Part shown: positions 34,401 to 46,761 of the stretch, in pieces
Layout of the letters: every line of letters starts with the position of its first letter
Numbering within the stretch: position 1 is the first letter of the stretch
Assembly (NCBI RefSeq): GCF_032884065.1
Contig: NC_088872.1
Span: 4,588,001 to 4,652,000 of the forward strand
Origin: Artemia franciscana
Lineage: Eukaryota; Arthropoda; Branchiopoda; Anostraca; Artemiidae
Reading direction: 5' to 3'
DNA length: 64,000 nt
Notes under the pieces: model-generated
Seen by the model: the letters and a program-made list of their open reading frames with translations, nothing else
What the model was told of the DNA's origin: nothing
Database searches by the model: none
Translations under genes and position numbers: made by a program

Positions 34401-36087
34401 TCCTGACCGTTTTTAGATAATACCAGGAAATTTTTTAAACTATATTTAAACCCAAAGTGTTACCAAATTTCAAAAATCATGCGCACGTGGTGGAAGTGCG
34501 CCATCTATGGGATGATTCGTGCGATGTGCCGCACGAACAGGCATATCGTAATGTAAATCTTCAATGCGGGTTGGAGCTAGTAATGCTCGTAGATGCACAC
34601 CAAGTGGTGGTGATTGGATGGCCCCGCGTTAGGATTTTAAACCTAAAAATAAATATTTCGCCTATTTCATTTATTTATTTATAGCCCATGCACACACAAA
34701 AGTGGTGTATTAGCAAAAGTAGACAAGACAACGAAATCGACGAACAAATGGAATGGGTGATGGTGAAGAGACAAATGCACTTAATTTATACTTGAGAGGT
34801 TTTCTAAGAAGGTTGAAAAAAGTTTTGAAAACTCTCAGGCTCTTATCCTTAATATACTTAAGGGTATATCAGTTTTTTTAACGTTCGCTTATTTATAGTT
34901 TTATATTGCATAAGCCCAATATTTTTTGGGCTTATGCAATAATTTCATAAGAACTATTAAGTTGTTAGCAGCCCATAAATAGTCGCTTGAACAGGAGAAA
35001 CTACCTGTTTAGAACAATATTCTCAAAAAGATAAGGGTATTTTTGGAGGGTTTCCTGGAATTGGGCATCCTAGATTGTCAATCTGAATGGACCCTTTTGC
35101 GTCAGCTATTGCTACTTTAAATTTATATTAATAACTATTTAGCACTAAATTCTTATTTTGAATCTTAATTGAAACTTTTCTACATCAGAACTCACAACTC
35201 TCATGGTGCAACCTTTTTTTTTGCTTTTGTTTTTTATTTTTATTTTTTAAGGATGCAGCTGAAACTAATATATCATCTTTAACCGTGCTAATTGTTAGAT
35301 AGAGTAAAACGCTAAATTCCAGACGTTGGAAGATCACGATATTCAGAAATTGCACTGTGGAGTCGCTGCCCCCACGTCCTTTGGAGTTTAACGACATTGG
35401 AAGGAGGTTTGGGAATATGATATTTACTTAGAGTGGGCATAAATAGCGATAAGATAAAGTGATAAATATTAGGGAGGGTAAATTTTCATCATAGGCATAG
35501 ATAAATAAATATCTAGATTGTCCTTGCTGATATCCCTGTGCGGAGAAACTGACGAGGGTCTGCTTTACTTTATAGCCCTTTTGCCTGGAATTACAGGCCT
35601 AAAGGAAATAATAATTTATTTCCTAGAAATGGGGGTCATTGCCCGTTTCAGCAATGGGGTCAAATGACTATAGGACAATAAAAAGATAACATGAATATAA
35701 AGAATTGGGAATAACAAATAGAGGAAGTTTTTGTAAGGAACAGGAGGGGTGAGAGCTCTGAAAATATTGTGCAATGTGTGTGACTTGTTTTCTTTTTTTA
35801 TTTAATTGTGTATATATTTTTTGAATCTATTTTGATATGTAAGGAGTGTCGATTATTCTGCTATTTGATTTGTTGCCGCAGTCCTGTTTTATATGTATTC
35901 TTTTTTATTTAGTCTATCTACCTTTATCTATCCATCTTTCTATCTATCCGGGACTAAAACGAAAAGTGCTAGTATTAATTTTTCCGTCTTCAGTATAACC
36001 AAATCAAATTTCTCAATTCCAATCTTTCAGTAGTTATACAAAAACGCATAGTAATTAATTTACCTCATTTAACATCTTTAATCTCAG
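34401..36087. other. Presumed intronic or intergenic sequence
   Basis: No coding exon identified. It ends in TTTAATCTCAG, the acceptor of the exon at 36088. A short inverted pair around TTGCATAAGCCCAATATTTT / GGGCTTATGCAA lies at about 34905-34942. Confidence 0.4.
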
Positions 36088-36406
36088 GAGGAGCTTCACA
36101 AGCTGGCTTCACAGATGCAATTCATGAAAATTGTTAATATGGAGGTAAATAATCCTCATATAAAACAAAGCAAAGGCAGTTATTTCTCACCGTCACATCT
36201 GCAACCAAAAAGTAACGGTACCTTAGTTCCCCCTTCTCTACCAGTAATCAACGGTTTGAAGTGTAGCTTGCCCAAAGCTGAAATAGTAACAGATCCTATA
36301 ATTCAGTTAGACAATGGTGATACAAGTGGAATATACCTTGGAGATGAGGATGAGCCTAAGATAGAAGCAGCGACAGGAAGCGAAAAGGATCATATCATAG
36401 ATGAAG
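36088..36406 (+). CDS. Unrecognised protein, exon with short coiled-coil start
   Basis: A 319-bp open segment bounded by the acceptor TTTAATCTCAG (ends 36087) and the donor AAG|GTCAGT (36407). It enters in phase 0 and leaves in phase 1, giving 106 codons. The first ~20 residues (EELHKLASQMQFMKIVNMEV) look helical and heptad-like. The rest is polar and probably disordered: a Ser/Pro/Asn-rich stretch (YFSPSHLQPKSNGTLVPPSL), then an acidic end (IYLGDEDEPKIEAATGSEKD). Codon composition is less AT-biased than the surroundings, which supports real coding sequence. I do not recognise the protein. A scaffold or regulatory protein with a coiled coil would fit, but that is a guess. An ATG at 36115 could give a shorter start if this were a first exon. 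Confidence 0.6.
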
Positions 36407-36411
36407 GTCAG

Positions 36412-36412
<1 letters not shown>

Positions 36413-36491
<79 letters not shown>

Positions 36492-36498
36492 CTCTCTC
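36413..36498. repeat. (CT)n microsatellite next to a splice donor
   Basis: About 42 CT units, one CCTC interruption, beginning six bases after the donor GT. A short GAGAGAGA at 36504-36511 could pair back with it. Reading through it produces a poly-Leu/Ser frame that is not real protein. Confidence 0.95.
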
Positions 36499-36604
36499 GT
36501 TATAGAGAGAGAAAGTAGTTGTAGAAGATTAATGAAACCAGACCCTCGATGACCCACTGAGGAGGTATTATGAAGTACCTACCCCTAATGCTTCCTCTCC
36601 ACAG

Positions 36605-36651
36605 GGCATCGATCTTTAATTACATTTTTAATCATTGTGTTACAAGAGTGA
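36605..36651 (+). CDS. Possible terminal exon of the unrecognised gene
   Basis: Preceded by a strong acceptor (CTTCCTCTCCACAG, ends 36604). Joined in phase to the exon at 36088-36406 across a 198-bp intron, it reads GHRSLITFLIIVLQE then TGA at 36649-36651. Splice-site quality and matching phase support it. The short hydrophobic peptide gives no family evidence, and alternative splicing further downstream is possible. Confidence 0.3.
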
Positions 36652-37109
36652 AAACTTGTAAAAAAAATATTTACTGCTCAAATGAGGCGCATGAAAGTGT
36701 TTTATCCGACATGCCTTTTCTCGTACCTGACTTATGAGGTGTTAAAGAATTAGGAATATATTTCTTAAATTAGGAGAAATAGCTAGGTATAGCTGGTGAT
36801 CATGCTGAAATAATAGGAGTGAATTTTCAAAAACTAGAGGTAAAATATTTTTTTTAGAATTTAGATTGATTATAGACTTGTGTTCTTACGATCTTTTAAG
36901 CCCTAGACATAACGAAAGGATAGAGATAGTAACTTAATATCAACTTTTTGGGGTATATTTTAGCACCAGAATTTATTCTGGAAAATTTCTTTCACCTAAT
37001 TCAATAACTTTCTCAGATAACAAGAGGCCTCTCAACTAGAACTTTACCACAACTTTCTGTTGCAAACTGACCATATTTTTTTGACTCGAAAATTTTTTGA
37101 GGAGAACTG
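36652..37109. other. No gene recognised
   Basis: Non-coding; could be 3' untranslated sequence of the preceding gene if 36605-36651 is its last exon. Confidence 0.3.
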
Positions 37110-37480
37110 TGATCAAAATTTAGCACGAAGAGTGAGGGCAGAGGGTGGTGGTAACCTCTCTCATGTATATTAATAGTTTGTTATCGTTTTAAGCTGTAAT
37201 TATTTGCTTTAACTTTTTATTAACTTTTCTTATTTTTTTTTTTAACTTTTCTTATTTATTTTTCTTGTTTTCTTATTAACTTTTCATAAAAAGTCACAAC
37301 TCTTCCTAAGATTAGGCAGATATTCTTATGCCTATAACTTTTGATGGTTAAATTCAAATCATTAAGTTTTATATAATTTGGAACCGAATAAAAAGTGTCA
37401 AAATTGTGTTTTGTACCATTCTGTTTTTATTGACATGGTTTGTTCTTTATGTACCATTCATTACCATGAATGGTTTGATG
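37110..37480 (-). repeat. Foldback element, ancient inverse relic
   Basis: Recognisable inverse blocks: TTAGCACGAAGAGTGAGGGC, CTTTTGATGGTTAAATTCAA and ATCATTAAGTTTTATATAAT, and the decayed palindrome CCATTCATTACCATGAATGG at the end. It is among the most diverged copies. Confidence 0.55.
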
Positions 37481-39150
37481 AGCTTTTTAATCAATACTCT
37501 GATTACCGCCAACCCATTAATTTAATGATTGATCTTTTGGTAGAGTTGAAGACGCTTCAAAAAGTAATTATGATCAACAGGTTGGTGAAAGGATTCATAG
37601 AACTATTTCTAACATAACAACAAACCAGGAAGGGTTTATTTAAAGTTGCGGTTTCTTCGGGTAGTAGTTCCTTTGGTAATTATAACAGTATAAATTCTAT
37701 CCTTAATATTGCAACTAATGATGTGGTTATTCATCTGTCTTACGTTACCGGGAAAAAACTACTGAAACAAGAGAAACATTGATGCAAATATTTGTACTGC
37801 AGGGTAGGCTATTGGACATGCAACAAACAAATATAAGGAATCTGAAACCTGACTTCGGATTGCATTTTTCTCTCCTACCTTACAATGGAAGGTTTTTAAA
37901 AGACCAGCATTTTTCTGGAAGGGGCCAAGGCTGCTGAAAACCTTACTTACACGTTCTATTTGTGAAATTTTCCGGTTTGGTATATTTTTTGAAGAAATTT
38001 GTCTCAGGTGGAAGGTGTGACCCCAATGTTTTCGTGGAAATGACGCTCCTACTAAATAGCCATAGATCCCCTGAGAGAATAGAGGGTCCTTTAGTACATG
38101 AAGTCGGTTTTTTTTGCAAGTACAAAGCAAAAAAACGGCTCATGAAATTGTTAGTCGTATTTCTTCCCATATCTACAACAGATATGTACGTAGAACAATG
38201 ATTTTTTTTTGGGGGGGGGGCAAGAAAGAGTTTGAAAAATATTACCAAAATGTCTAAATCCCAAGGAAAATAAAAGACATTATAGGGGACGTCTTGAGAT
38301 TTTGCCAGTCAGAGTATATAAGCCCCTTCCTCCTATTCACGTAAATCTGTAACTACCTCAATGCATACCTTTGAGAATTAGAGCCCCCACTACAACGACC
38401 GTGCACTAACTGTATCTTCTCATGCTTTGTTCAAAAATATATAATATATATTTATAAGGGGAAATATAATTTTATAGGGAAATATATTTCCCCTAAAAAA
38501 ATATAGGGAAATTAGATTTGAGAACATCAAGAAAAATAAGAGAAACGAGGAAAGAAAATCTGTTGCTTTTAAAAATTAACTTTCCCCCCCGAATATGAAA
38601 CTTTGAAAAAAAAAATTTTAACTCGAACTCCTTGATTTTTCATAAAGCTAGCCTGTATTTTTGTTAATATGAAATTATTTCGTTGCTTAAGCAGAAGCCT
38701 GCTTACTCTGATTTTTTTTCGGGAAAAATTTTTAAATTTCCTTCTCAAAATCACTTAATCCTGTATAATAATTGGTTATGTCCGTAAACTCTAAACAATC
38801 GTGTGAGGTTATTCCATCGGTAGCTGAACCAATCCTACGATAGGATTGGTCTCATTATGTGGGTTCCGATAAAATTGTGATTAATTTTGTGCCCAGTCTT
38901 GGCAAGTCTATCCTGTTTTGTCTCGCTGCTGGGGCTTTGAATTGAAACTTCTAGGAAAGTCTTGCTGGGAGGAGGAGGAATACAAAAAGACTCCAAATAT
39001 TATGCTGTGGGTAGCTTTTTTCGATCCTCACAAAAAAATATATACGCTACATTTTTTTTATACATGTTGTGTGAAAAACTTTGCTCCTAGGTAAATATAA
39101 TTTAGGAAAAATGAAAATATTTTTTAGCCTGTTTTTGCAAAGCTTCAAAC
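37481..39150. other. No gene recognised
   Basis: AT-rich, non-coding; overlapping frames on both strands near 37759-38248 show no domain. An AT-rich ATTTCCCCT/AGGGGAAAT inverted pair lies near 38455-38515. Confidence 0.4.
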
Positions 39151-39230
39151 CGTACACGGTTTTGGTACAGTGCACCGTACACCGTGTACACGGTTCGTAC
39201 ACGGTTCCGTACACGGTTCGGGACGGTTTC
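39151..39230. repeat. CGTACACGGTT short tandem/palindromic cluster
   Basis: Six or so overlapping copies of CCGTACACGGTT or its variants within 80 bp, some inverted (ACCGTGTACACGGT is itself palindromic). It immediately precedes the truncated start of the foldback copy at 39258. Confidence 0.75.
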
Positions 39231-39257
39231 GTAGTAATAATCGACGGCAGCCCAAAT

Positions 39258-40397
39258 CATAATGATAAGTACTCCCCCACAATCCCTGAGGGAGGGGCTG
39301 CAAGTTACAAACTTTGACCAGTGTTTACATATAGTAATGGTTATTGGGAAGTTTACAGACGTTTTCATGGGGATTTTTTGGTTTGGGGGGGTGGGGTTGA
39401 TGGGAGAGGGCTTTGTGGGAGGATCTTTCCTTTGAGGAATATGTCACGGGGGAAGAAAATTCAATGAAAAGGGCGCAGGATTTTCTAGCATTACTATAAA
39501 AAAAACAATGAAAAAATAAACATGAAAACGTTTTTTCAAATGAAAGTAAGGAATAGCATTGAAATTTAAAACGAATAGAGATTATTACGCATATGAGGGG
39601 TTCTAAAAATACTTCAGCATAAAGAGCGAGGTATTTAGGAGGAGATAGATACCTCGCTCTTGATGCTAAAATATTTTTAGTGATTTCAACTATTTATTCT
39701 ACGGCCTTTTTGATTCAGGGGTCATTCTTAAAGAATTGGGACAAAACTTACGATTTAGTGTAAAGAGCGAGGTATTAACGAGGGTACAAACCCCCTCGTA
39801 CACATAATAAAAATATAAGAATATAAAAGTTTGTTACGTAAGTTAATTCTTAAATTACGTATATTTTTTACTAATAAAAACGTTCGTTGAATATTAAAAG
39901 TTCTAGTAGCCTTTTTAAGTAACCCAAAAATTGGAGGGCAGCTAGGCCTCCTTCCCCACCCCTTATTTCTCAAAATCGTCTGATCAAAACTAAGAGAAAG
40001 CCATTTAGCCAAAAAAAAAATTAATATACTAATTTCATTTCAATAATTTATGTGCGGAGAGCCAAAATCAAACATGCATTAATTCAAAAACGTTCAGAAA
40101 TTAAATAAAAAAACTAGTTTTTTTAACTGAAAGTAAGGAGCGACATTAAAACTTAAAACGAACAGAAATTACTCCGTATATGAAATGGGTTGTCCCCTCC
40201 GCAGTCCCACGCTCTTTACGCTAAAGTTTTTAATTGTTTTAAAAAGTAGAATTGTGGCAAAGAGTCAAACTTTAGCGTAAAGAGCGAGGGACTGCGGAGG
40301 GGACAACCCATTTCATATACGGAGTAATTTCTGTTCGTTTTAAGTTTTAATGTCGCTCCTTACTTTCAGTTAAAAAAACTAGTTTTTTTTATTTAAT
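39258..40397 (+). mobile_element. Foldback element, 5'-truncated, with clean terminal hairpin
   Basis: Starts in the GGAGGGGCTGCAAGTTACAA block, so the first ~600 bp including the leading palindrome is missing. The internal hairpin (39605-39675) and the duplicated GGAGGGCAGCTAGGCC module are present. The terminal hairpin is near-perfect: arms about 40107-40230 and 40267-40390, loop about 36 bp. Its arm core is GGGTTGTCCCCTCCGCAGTC on the left and the exact inverse on the right, different from the core of other copies. Confidence 0.82.
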
Positions 40398-41955
40398 AAC
40401 ATAAAGAAAGAAAAAGGTCATAAATGGGCTTTTTTAAAGGTCAAATGAAAATACTGAAGAAAACACAGAAAGTGAATATCTCGAGAGAATAACTGCGTCT
40501 CTTCTTCAACATGATCAAAATAATCTGATCAAGGTAAAAACAAAAACCGAAAAACAAGCCCGGAAAGTACAGCAAAACCATTAAAAAACGCCAAAAAATT
40601 CAATAAAATTCAATAAAAGAACAAAAATTCAAAGAATTAAAATTGAATACCTTACAAACAATAAATTAAGTTATTCGCCAATATCCAAGATTTGCAAAAA
40701 ATCCAAACAAATGAACTACCACCGACAGATATTAACGAACAACTGTACTCTCGAAATATTCGCTTTCTATGTTTTCTTCAGTGTTTTCATTTTGCCTTTA
40801 AAAATCCCATTTTTGATCTTTTTTCTGGAAAAACTGTTTTAAACATTGAAAACTTTCTGTTTATACATTAGCGGAAATGCAATACTGGTACTCTTTATAG
40901 TGATATTTTTTAGACAAGTATTTAAAACACTTATCTAAAATAAATAACAATCACTTCTAGTCTGAAAAATCTCTAGGGAGACTTTAAAATTTTGCATTCA
41001 ATCAAAATTATCAATAGGATTTCATTTGACTATGTTACTAGTACGTTTTTGCTTGACTAGACTCACCTTTCTTTTTCAGGCCTTATTTCTATCATAAAGT
41101 TATTTTGTAAATAATGTGTTGCAACTGTACCAAATAATATTTACTAGAAATTTTTATGTGGTAATAATAAACCAAAGATATTTTATGTCTACGACCTTTG
41201 TTTATCACTAGTATAGACCATGGTATCCATAGAAATAAGCTAAATTAAGTTGTAGAAGTTAATATAAAGAGTTCTCAGCTGTTTAACCACTATGACGCAT
41301 AAATCGGCGGCTATAAACAGAAGAAATTTGTTGGATCACGCAAAATGGTTGTTTCTCCATGACAGCGGAGTAGGATTAACCAAGGGTAAGAAAGCAGGGT
41401 AAAAGTAGAGTTAAATTAAGGGTAAACTATGTCTGACTTCAGCACGAACGAACTAGTTTAGGACTATTTCATTATGTGTAGTACTGTGGCACGTGCTTCA
41501 ATTTGTAGCACTTTCGTGATACAATTTTTTATTTTTGTCATGGACGAAATGTTGAGGATTTTTAAAAAGGCAGGGGAATTAACAAAAATGTTAACCGCAT
41601 TTTTACGTATTTGTTTCGGAAGATTTGTGCAAAGTTTGATTTAACTACCTTTTTGCCATGTTTGTTTTGAAAGATTGGTGTTTTGAAATAACCGGACACA
41701 AAAATATGAACTTAAACTAATCCAACTACAATTAACGGGCCATAAACGTGGCCATAACACGCAATTTTTTTTTTGCTTTAGCACCAAAGATTGTTATGAA
41801 ACACAAAATTAGGCAATTTTAGCACTATAGGAACTGACAATGATGGCAGTCTTGGTTTTCAAAGACTTGGGAGTATGTTTTGTGCGTTTTTCAAGGGGTC
41901 TGGCATGTATTTTGTTTCACCTTCTGGCAACACTGATTTTAGTTGGTATTTTCGT
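40398..41955. other. No gene recognised
   Basis: AT-rich non-coding sequence. CTCGAGAGAATAACTG near 40480 and its inverse CGAAATATTCGC near 40755, with AAATGAAAATACTGAAGAAAAC / GTTTTCTTCAGTGTTTTCAT, indicate an imperfect inverted repeat at about 40430-40810 around a ~180-bp centre. Confidence 0.45.
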
Positions 41956-41959
41956 TAGT

Positions 41960-42130
41960 CTATAAACCATTCAATATAATACGTTATGGAGGGGAGGGGC
42001 TGATTTCCATAATTTCCTCTATAATTTTGTTACTAAGATATTTACTTTCATCATACTTAGGTATATTTCATTAGGATTAATCTAATTCCACTTTTTGAGT
42101 GTGATGGGTATAAGAAATAAGCACCTGATA
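41960..42130 (+). repeat. Dispersed repeat family B, 3' half
   Basis: Contains CCATAATTTCCTCTATAATT, TTGTTACTAAGATATTTAC, TTTCATTAGGATTAATC, CACTTTTTGAGTGTGATGGG and TATAAGAAATAAGCACC, matching the other family B copies. Confidence 0.55.
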
Positions 42131-43383
42131 TTTTTTTGGTTTTTTGTATATAAATAATCAATAGGTTGGCTTGCTTGTAAAGACCTGCTTTGGGTCAGAC
42201 AACAATAAATTTGCCTAATACTTTGATGACTGGTTTCAACAAAATGAATCCATCAACATTTCCGTGTTGAGATCAGATACAGGTAACAGCTCTTCAGAAC
42301 CTGCTTTGCTTCTAATCCTCTTAATAGGCTATAGACATAAGAAGAAAAACTAGTCATAGGAAGACGAGAACTTTTTGCTTATTCAATAAGACGGATACAG
42401 TAACCTCCCTCTTAAGCTGGATCAGGAAGTTTGCTTGAATGAATTTTGAAAAAGCTTCTTTAAATCAGCGCTTTCCTTTGCATAATTGGAATCAAAAGAA
42501 GCAAAAAGTACTTTATCTGTATAAAACCACCATTTCCGTGAAGCGTAAAGAAGCTTAAAACGAAAACGCTTTTGGCCCCCCTGAAAACTAAGACTTCCTA
42601 AGGTTTTTCTTTTGTTTGTTCCAAAAATATGAGTTGGGGCAAAATCAATTTTTTTTTTACAAATGTTACCGCGTTGAGCCATGAAAGTAAATGGCAAAAG
42701 TAGTTAGCTAAATTTGACAACGCTATTCGTCCATAAGAATTCAAATGTTAAAAATCTGCTTATTCCCAAATACAATAAAAAACTTTTTTGAACCTTCCTG
42801 GTTCAGGTCCTGGTTTCTTTTTTTTTTTTTTTTTTTTCTTTTTTTTTCGCCTGCTGCTACCATAAGCTCCATAACTGCGTGTGATTTTTTCATTAAAATT
42901 TAAAATCGCAATCTTTTTAAATTTTGCAGATATTCAGTTGTATAAGCTTCCTCTTAACCGATTCAAATAATCCAATTTAAGTTTCACTGTCCTTGATACT
43001 TTTTATTTCCTTTATAAAATGTTCAAAATTTGCCTTTGTTAAGAGATATTTTGTTCCAATATCATATTTCCCCATGGGTTAGAGAGGACCGATTTAAACA
43101 ATCTTTGGTCCCTCATTTTGTGATTACGGTCAAGTTACCCTAGGTTTACACCAACAGCAAAAATTATTGCAGTAGGCCAAATTTATATAAGATGAAAAAA
43201 AACTAGCCATTGATTTACACGGATGTTTATGTTGTGTAGGAAAAAATTGCCTAGATGCCCGATAAAAATGAATTTTTCAACTAAATCAATTACATAACAA
43301 AGCAAAAAAAAATCGCTTAATTTGGCAACAAAATGCAAGTGACAAACAGGCGTTGCTCCCGTTTGAGCCTAGAGTTAGTCAAA
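42131..43383. other. No gene recognised
   Basis: Non-coding, with a long T-rich tract at about 42814-42847. The minus-strand frame 42422-42697 shows no recognisable domain. Confidence 0.4.
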
Positions 43384-45891
43384 CAGTTCGTGGTAACAAA
43401 CTGTAAGGAGCGACCCAGCTCAATAGTAACCGAAATTCTAAAAAATGGAATTTTGATACCAATAGTTACATCAAAAGAAATGAATTTTAATGCTGATTTT
43501 AAATATATAAGTTTCATCTAGATCAGTTATACCCATCAAAAGTTACGAGCCTGAGAAAATTTGCCTCATTTTAGAAAATAGGGGGAAACACCCCCTTAAA
43601 AGTCATACAATCTTAACGAAAATCACACCATCAAATTCAGCGTATCAGACAACCCTATTGTAGTAGTTTCAAGCTCCTATCTACAAAAATGTGTAATTTC
43701 GTATTTTTTGCCAGAAGACAAATCACGGATACGTGTTTATTTGTTTTTTTTTTGTTTTTTTTTTGTTTTCCAGGGGTGATCGTATCGACTCCGTGGTCCT
43801 AGAAAGTCGCAAGAGGGCTCATTCTAAAGGAAATTAAAAGTTCTAGTGCCCTTTTTAAGTGATCAAAAAATGGGAAGGCCCCTAGGCCCCCTCCCACGCT
43901 CATATTTTCCCCAAAGTCACCAGATCAAAATTCTGAGATAGCCATTTTATTTACCATAATCGAAAAACCAAATAACTATGTCTTTAGGGACGACTTACTC
44001 CCCCGCAGTCCCCGTGGGAGGGGCTGCAAGTTACAAACTTTAACCTGTGTTTACGTATAGTAATGGTTACGGAAAAGTGTACAGACGTAAACAGGGGGAT
44101 TTTTTCGGTTTATTGGGAGAATTGAGGGGGAGGGGGTTACGTGGGAGGATATTTCCATGGAGAAATTTCTCATGGGGGAAGAGAATTTCAATGAAGAGAG
44201 CGCAGGACTTTCTAGCATTATTTGAAAAAACAATGAAAAAATAAATATAAAAGTTTATTCAACTGAAAGTAAGGAGCAGTATTAAAACTTAAAACGAACA
44301 AAAATTATTACGCATATGAGGGGATTACCTCCTCGTTATACCTCACTCTTTACGGTAAAACATTTTTAGTAATTTCAACTATTTTTTTTTTAGTAGTAGA
44401 ACAATTTTATTAAAAAAAAAACATTTCTTAATCAATAGCACAAAATAAACGAAGCTTGCGAGGCTGTGCTAAATTCAAAGAAAAAAAGAGACAATATGGA
44501 GAATAAGAAGTTATGGAGAATGAGACCATATACCGAGATCAACAAAAAACAAAAAAACATAAACAATACACTCCCTTGCATGACCCCAAGACAACAGCAA
44601 AAAACAAAAAAAAATACATAAATATTACAAATGAATAAGCTATGTAAAATTTATATTAGTTAATCAGTTTCAAAAGCATACCTACCGAGCAACTCCACAC
44701 GTAAATCAGACTTAAATTGGTCAAGGCTACCTATTTCCTTGATATCTATACTCAGTTTATTCCAAAGTTTTGAAGCTCTGTAAATAAGTGAAAAAGAAGA
44801 CCTACTTGAAACTAATCGAGGAACCTCAGTATTACCTAGTATCCGTTTATTGTGGTGGTGAACATCAGACCTCTCACAAAATATTCCTGTAAAACAATCG
44901 GGAAGGCTACCTCTGTAATACCTATATATAAAAATCAACGTATAAAAATCACGTAATCCAGCTGCAGGCATTATATTTAAATCTCTATACACAGACCTCA
45001 AAGACTCCTGATTCCCAACACCACAAAAAACTCGGACAGCATTATTCTGGATCACACGGATTGGATGAACTATTGAAGGGAAAGTACCAAGCCAAATCGA
45101 CGAGCAATACAAAATGTACGGGTGAATCAGGGAAAAATATAACAATCGTAGAACATTTGGGGGGAAAATATGTTTTAATTTGCGCATCATACCTAAGTTA
45201 CGTGACAATATTTAAATTCTATGGCCTTTGTGATTCAGAGGTCATTCTTAAGGAATTGGGACAAAATTTCAGCTTTAATGTAAAGAGCGAGGTATCGACG
45301 AGGGTTGAGCCCCATCATAAACGTAATAAAAACATAAGAATATAGGAGTTCGTTACGTAAGTTAATTCGTAAGTTACGTATATTTTTTACCAATGAAAAC
45401 CTTTGTAAAAAATTAAAAGTTCTAGTTGCTTTTTTAAGTAATCAAAAATTGGAGGGCAACCAGGCCTCCTCCCTCGCTCATTTTTTCTGAAAATCTTCCA
45501 ATTAATTGCAATTAATTGATATGCAAATTGCGTTTTGATTATTTATGTGCGGAGAGCCAATATCAAAACATGCATTAATTCGAAAACGTCCAGAAATTAA
45601 ATATAAAAAACAAGTTTTTTTAAATGAAAGTAAGGAGCAAAATTAAAACTTAAAACGAACAGAAACTACTCCGTATATGGAAGGGGCTTTTCCTCCTCAA
45701 CGCCCGCTCTTTACGCTAAAGTTTCATACTGATTTAAAAATAGAGTTAAGAGAAAGAGTCAAACTTTAGCGTAAGGAGCGGGGGTTGAGGAGGAAAAGCC
45801 CCTTTCATATACGGAGTAGTTTGTGTTCGTTTTAAGTTTTAATGTTGCTTCTTACTTTCATTTAAAAACAAAACTTGTTTTTTTTATCTAA
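43384..45891 (+). mobile_element. Foldback element interrupted by a LINE
   Basis: Begins CAGTTCGTGGTAACAAACTG, continues through all 5' modules to TTTCAACTATTT near 44385, and resumes at about 45212 with TTCTATGGCCTTTGTGATTC. The 826 bp between them is a minus-strand LINE fragment. The terminal hairpin is at about 45605-45885; arm core GGGGCTTTTCCTCCTCAACG with its inverse. Confidence 0.82.
44386..45211 (-). pseudogene. 5'-truncated LINE (CR1-like) nested in a foldback element
   Basis: The 182-codon minus-strand frame 44660-45208 is the C-terminal RT region of a CR1-like element: LGMMRKLKHIFPPNVLRLLY, FSLIHPYILYCSSIWLG, then SLRSVYRDLNIMPAAGLRDF and SKLWNKLSIDIKEIGSLDQF. The catalytic RT motifs are lost by 5' truncation at about 45211. 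Its 3' end, on the plus strand at the left, is TTTTTTTTTTTAGTAGTAG, i.e. an A-tail on the element strand. The coding segment is uninterrupted, so the insertion is fairly young. It shares the LLYFSLI..PY..YCSS core with the pseudogene at 15592-16628. Confidence 0.82.
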
Positions 45892-46761
45892 TCGTGTTCA
45901 AGTTAGATCCAATAATGTTTTCTATGAATGGACGATAAGTAAAAAGTGATTATTGTCAATAGAAACCGAAACAGAAAAAAGAGCGATTTGAAACAATATA
46001 CACAAGCACTGAGACATATATAACGTACACTGTTCATTAAATTTATCTGTCAGAAGCCATTTGCAAATATATCTAATTTTACAAAAAGAGAATTCCCTCA
46101 TGAGCCATGTAATTCCGATGAAATTGCTTCATAAATTCGAAATTCCTGACTGTCCTAGACAACAAGTTTCCAGACCTTATCTACAGAAATTCATATTTTT
46201 CTCGTGAAGGATGCTTCTAATTTTTTTTTTTTTTCACCACAATTATTTAAAACCAGCTCTTAGAATATCTGAAAGGGCTCTTTTAAACATAAATTTGAGG
46301 TTTAGTTTTCCTTTTAAGCAAAAAAAAAAAAAAAATATCCCCTAGCCACGGAAAGCATCCTCTTTAATGACCTTATTTTGTTTTTATGCGTCTATTAAGA
46401 TTATTCACTTTTAATATCTATCTCGCGTCATGAGCTGTTGTTTGTCATGTCCTCAGTTATTCAATCTCTGTGCTCTAGTTTTCAATGTATTTCATTAAAA
46501 AAAAAATTCTTTCTTTTTTAATTTCAGTCTCGGGATTAAGGATTATCAGTTTCCGTTTTTAAAGTGACTCAGCATGCCGCGAAGTGGGAAAATGCTTGGA
46601 ATTTAGAAAATTGCAAAGTTTTCTTCTTTTTTTTAATTTTTTCCTTTAGAAAACGACCTCATAAAGTCATAATGTTATATACTAACAAAAGGTTTGAACT
46701 GCTTGGATCTAAGACGGAACTGAAAAAGCCGGAACAGTTTTGATTTGTTTCAAATTTCAAA
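45892..46761. other. No gene recognised
   Basis: AT-rich, non-coding; homopolymer runs near 46218 and 46320. Confidence 0.4.

Noticed and set aside
36415..36552. Poly-Leu/Ser extension of the exon frame
   Set aside because: It arises from reading through the (CT)n microsatellite; a good donor at 36407 precedes it.
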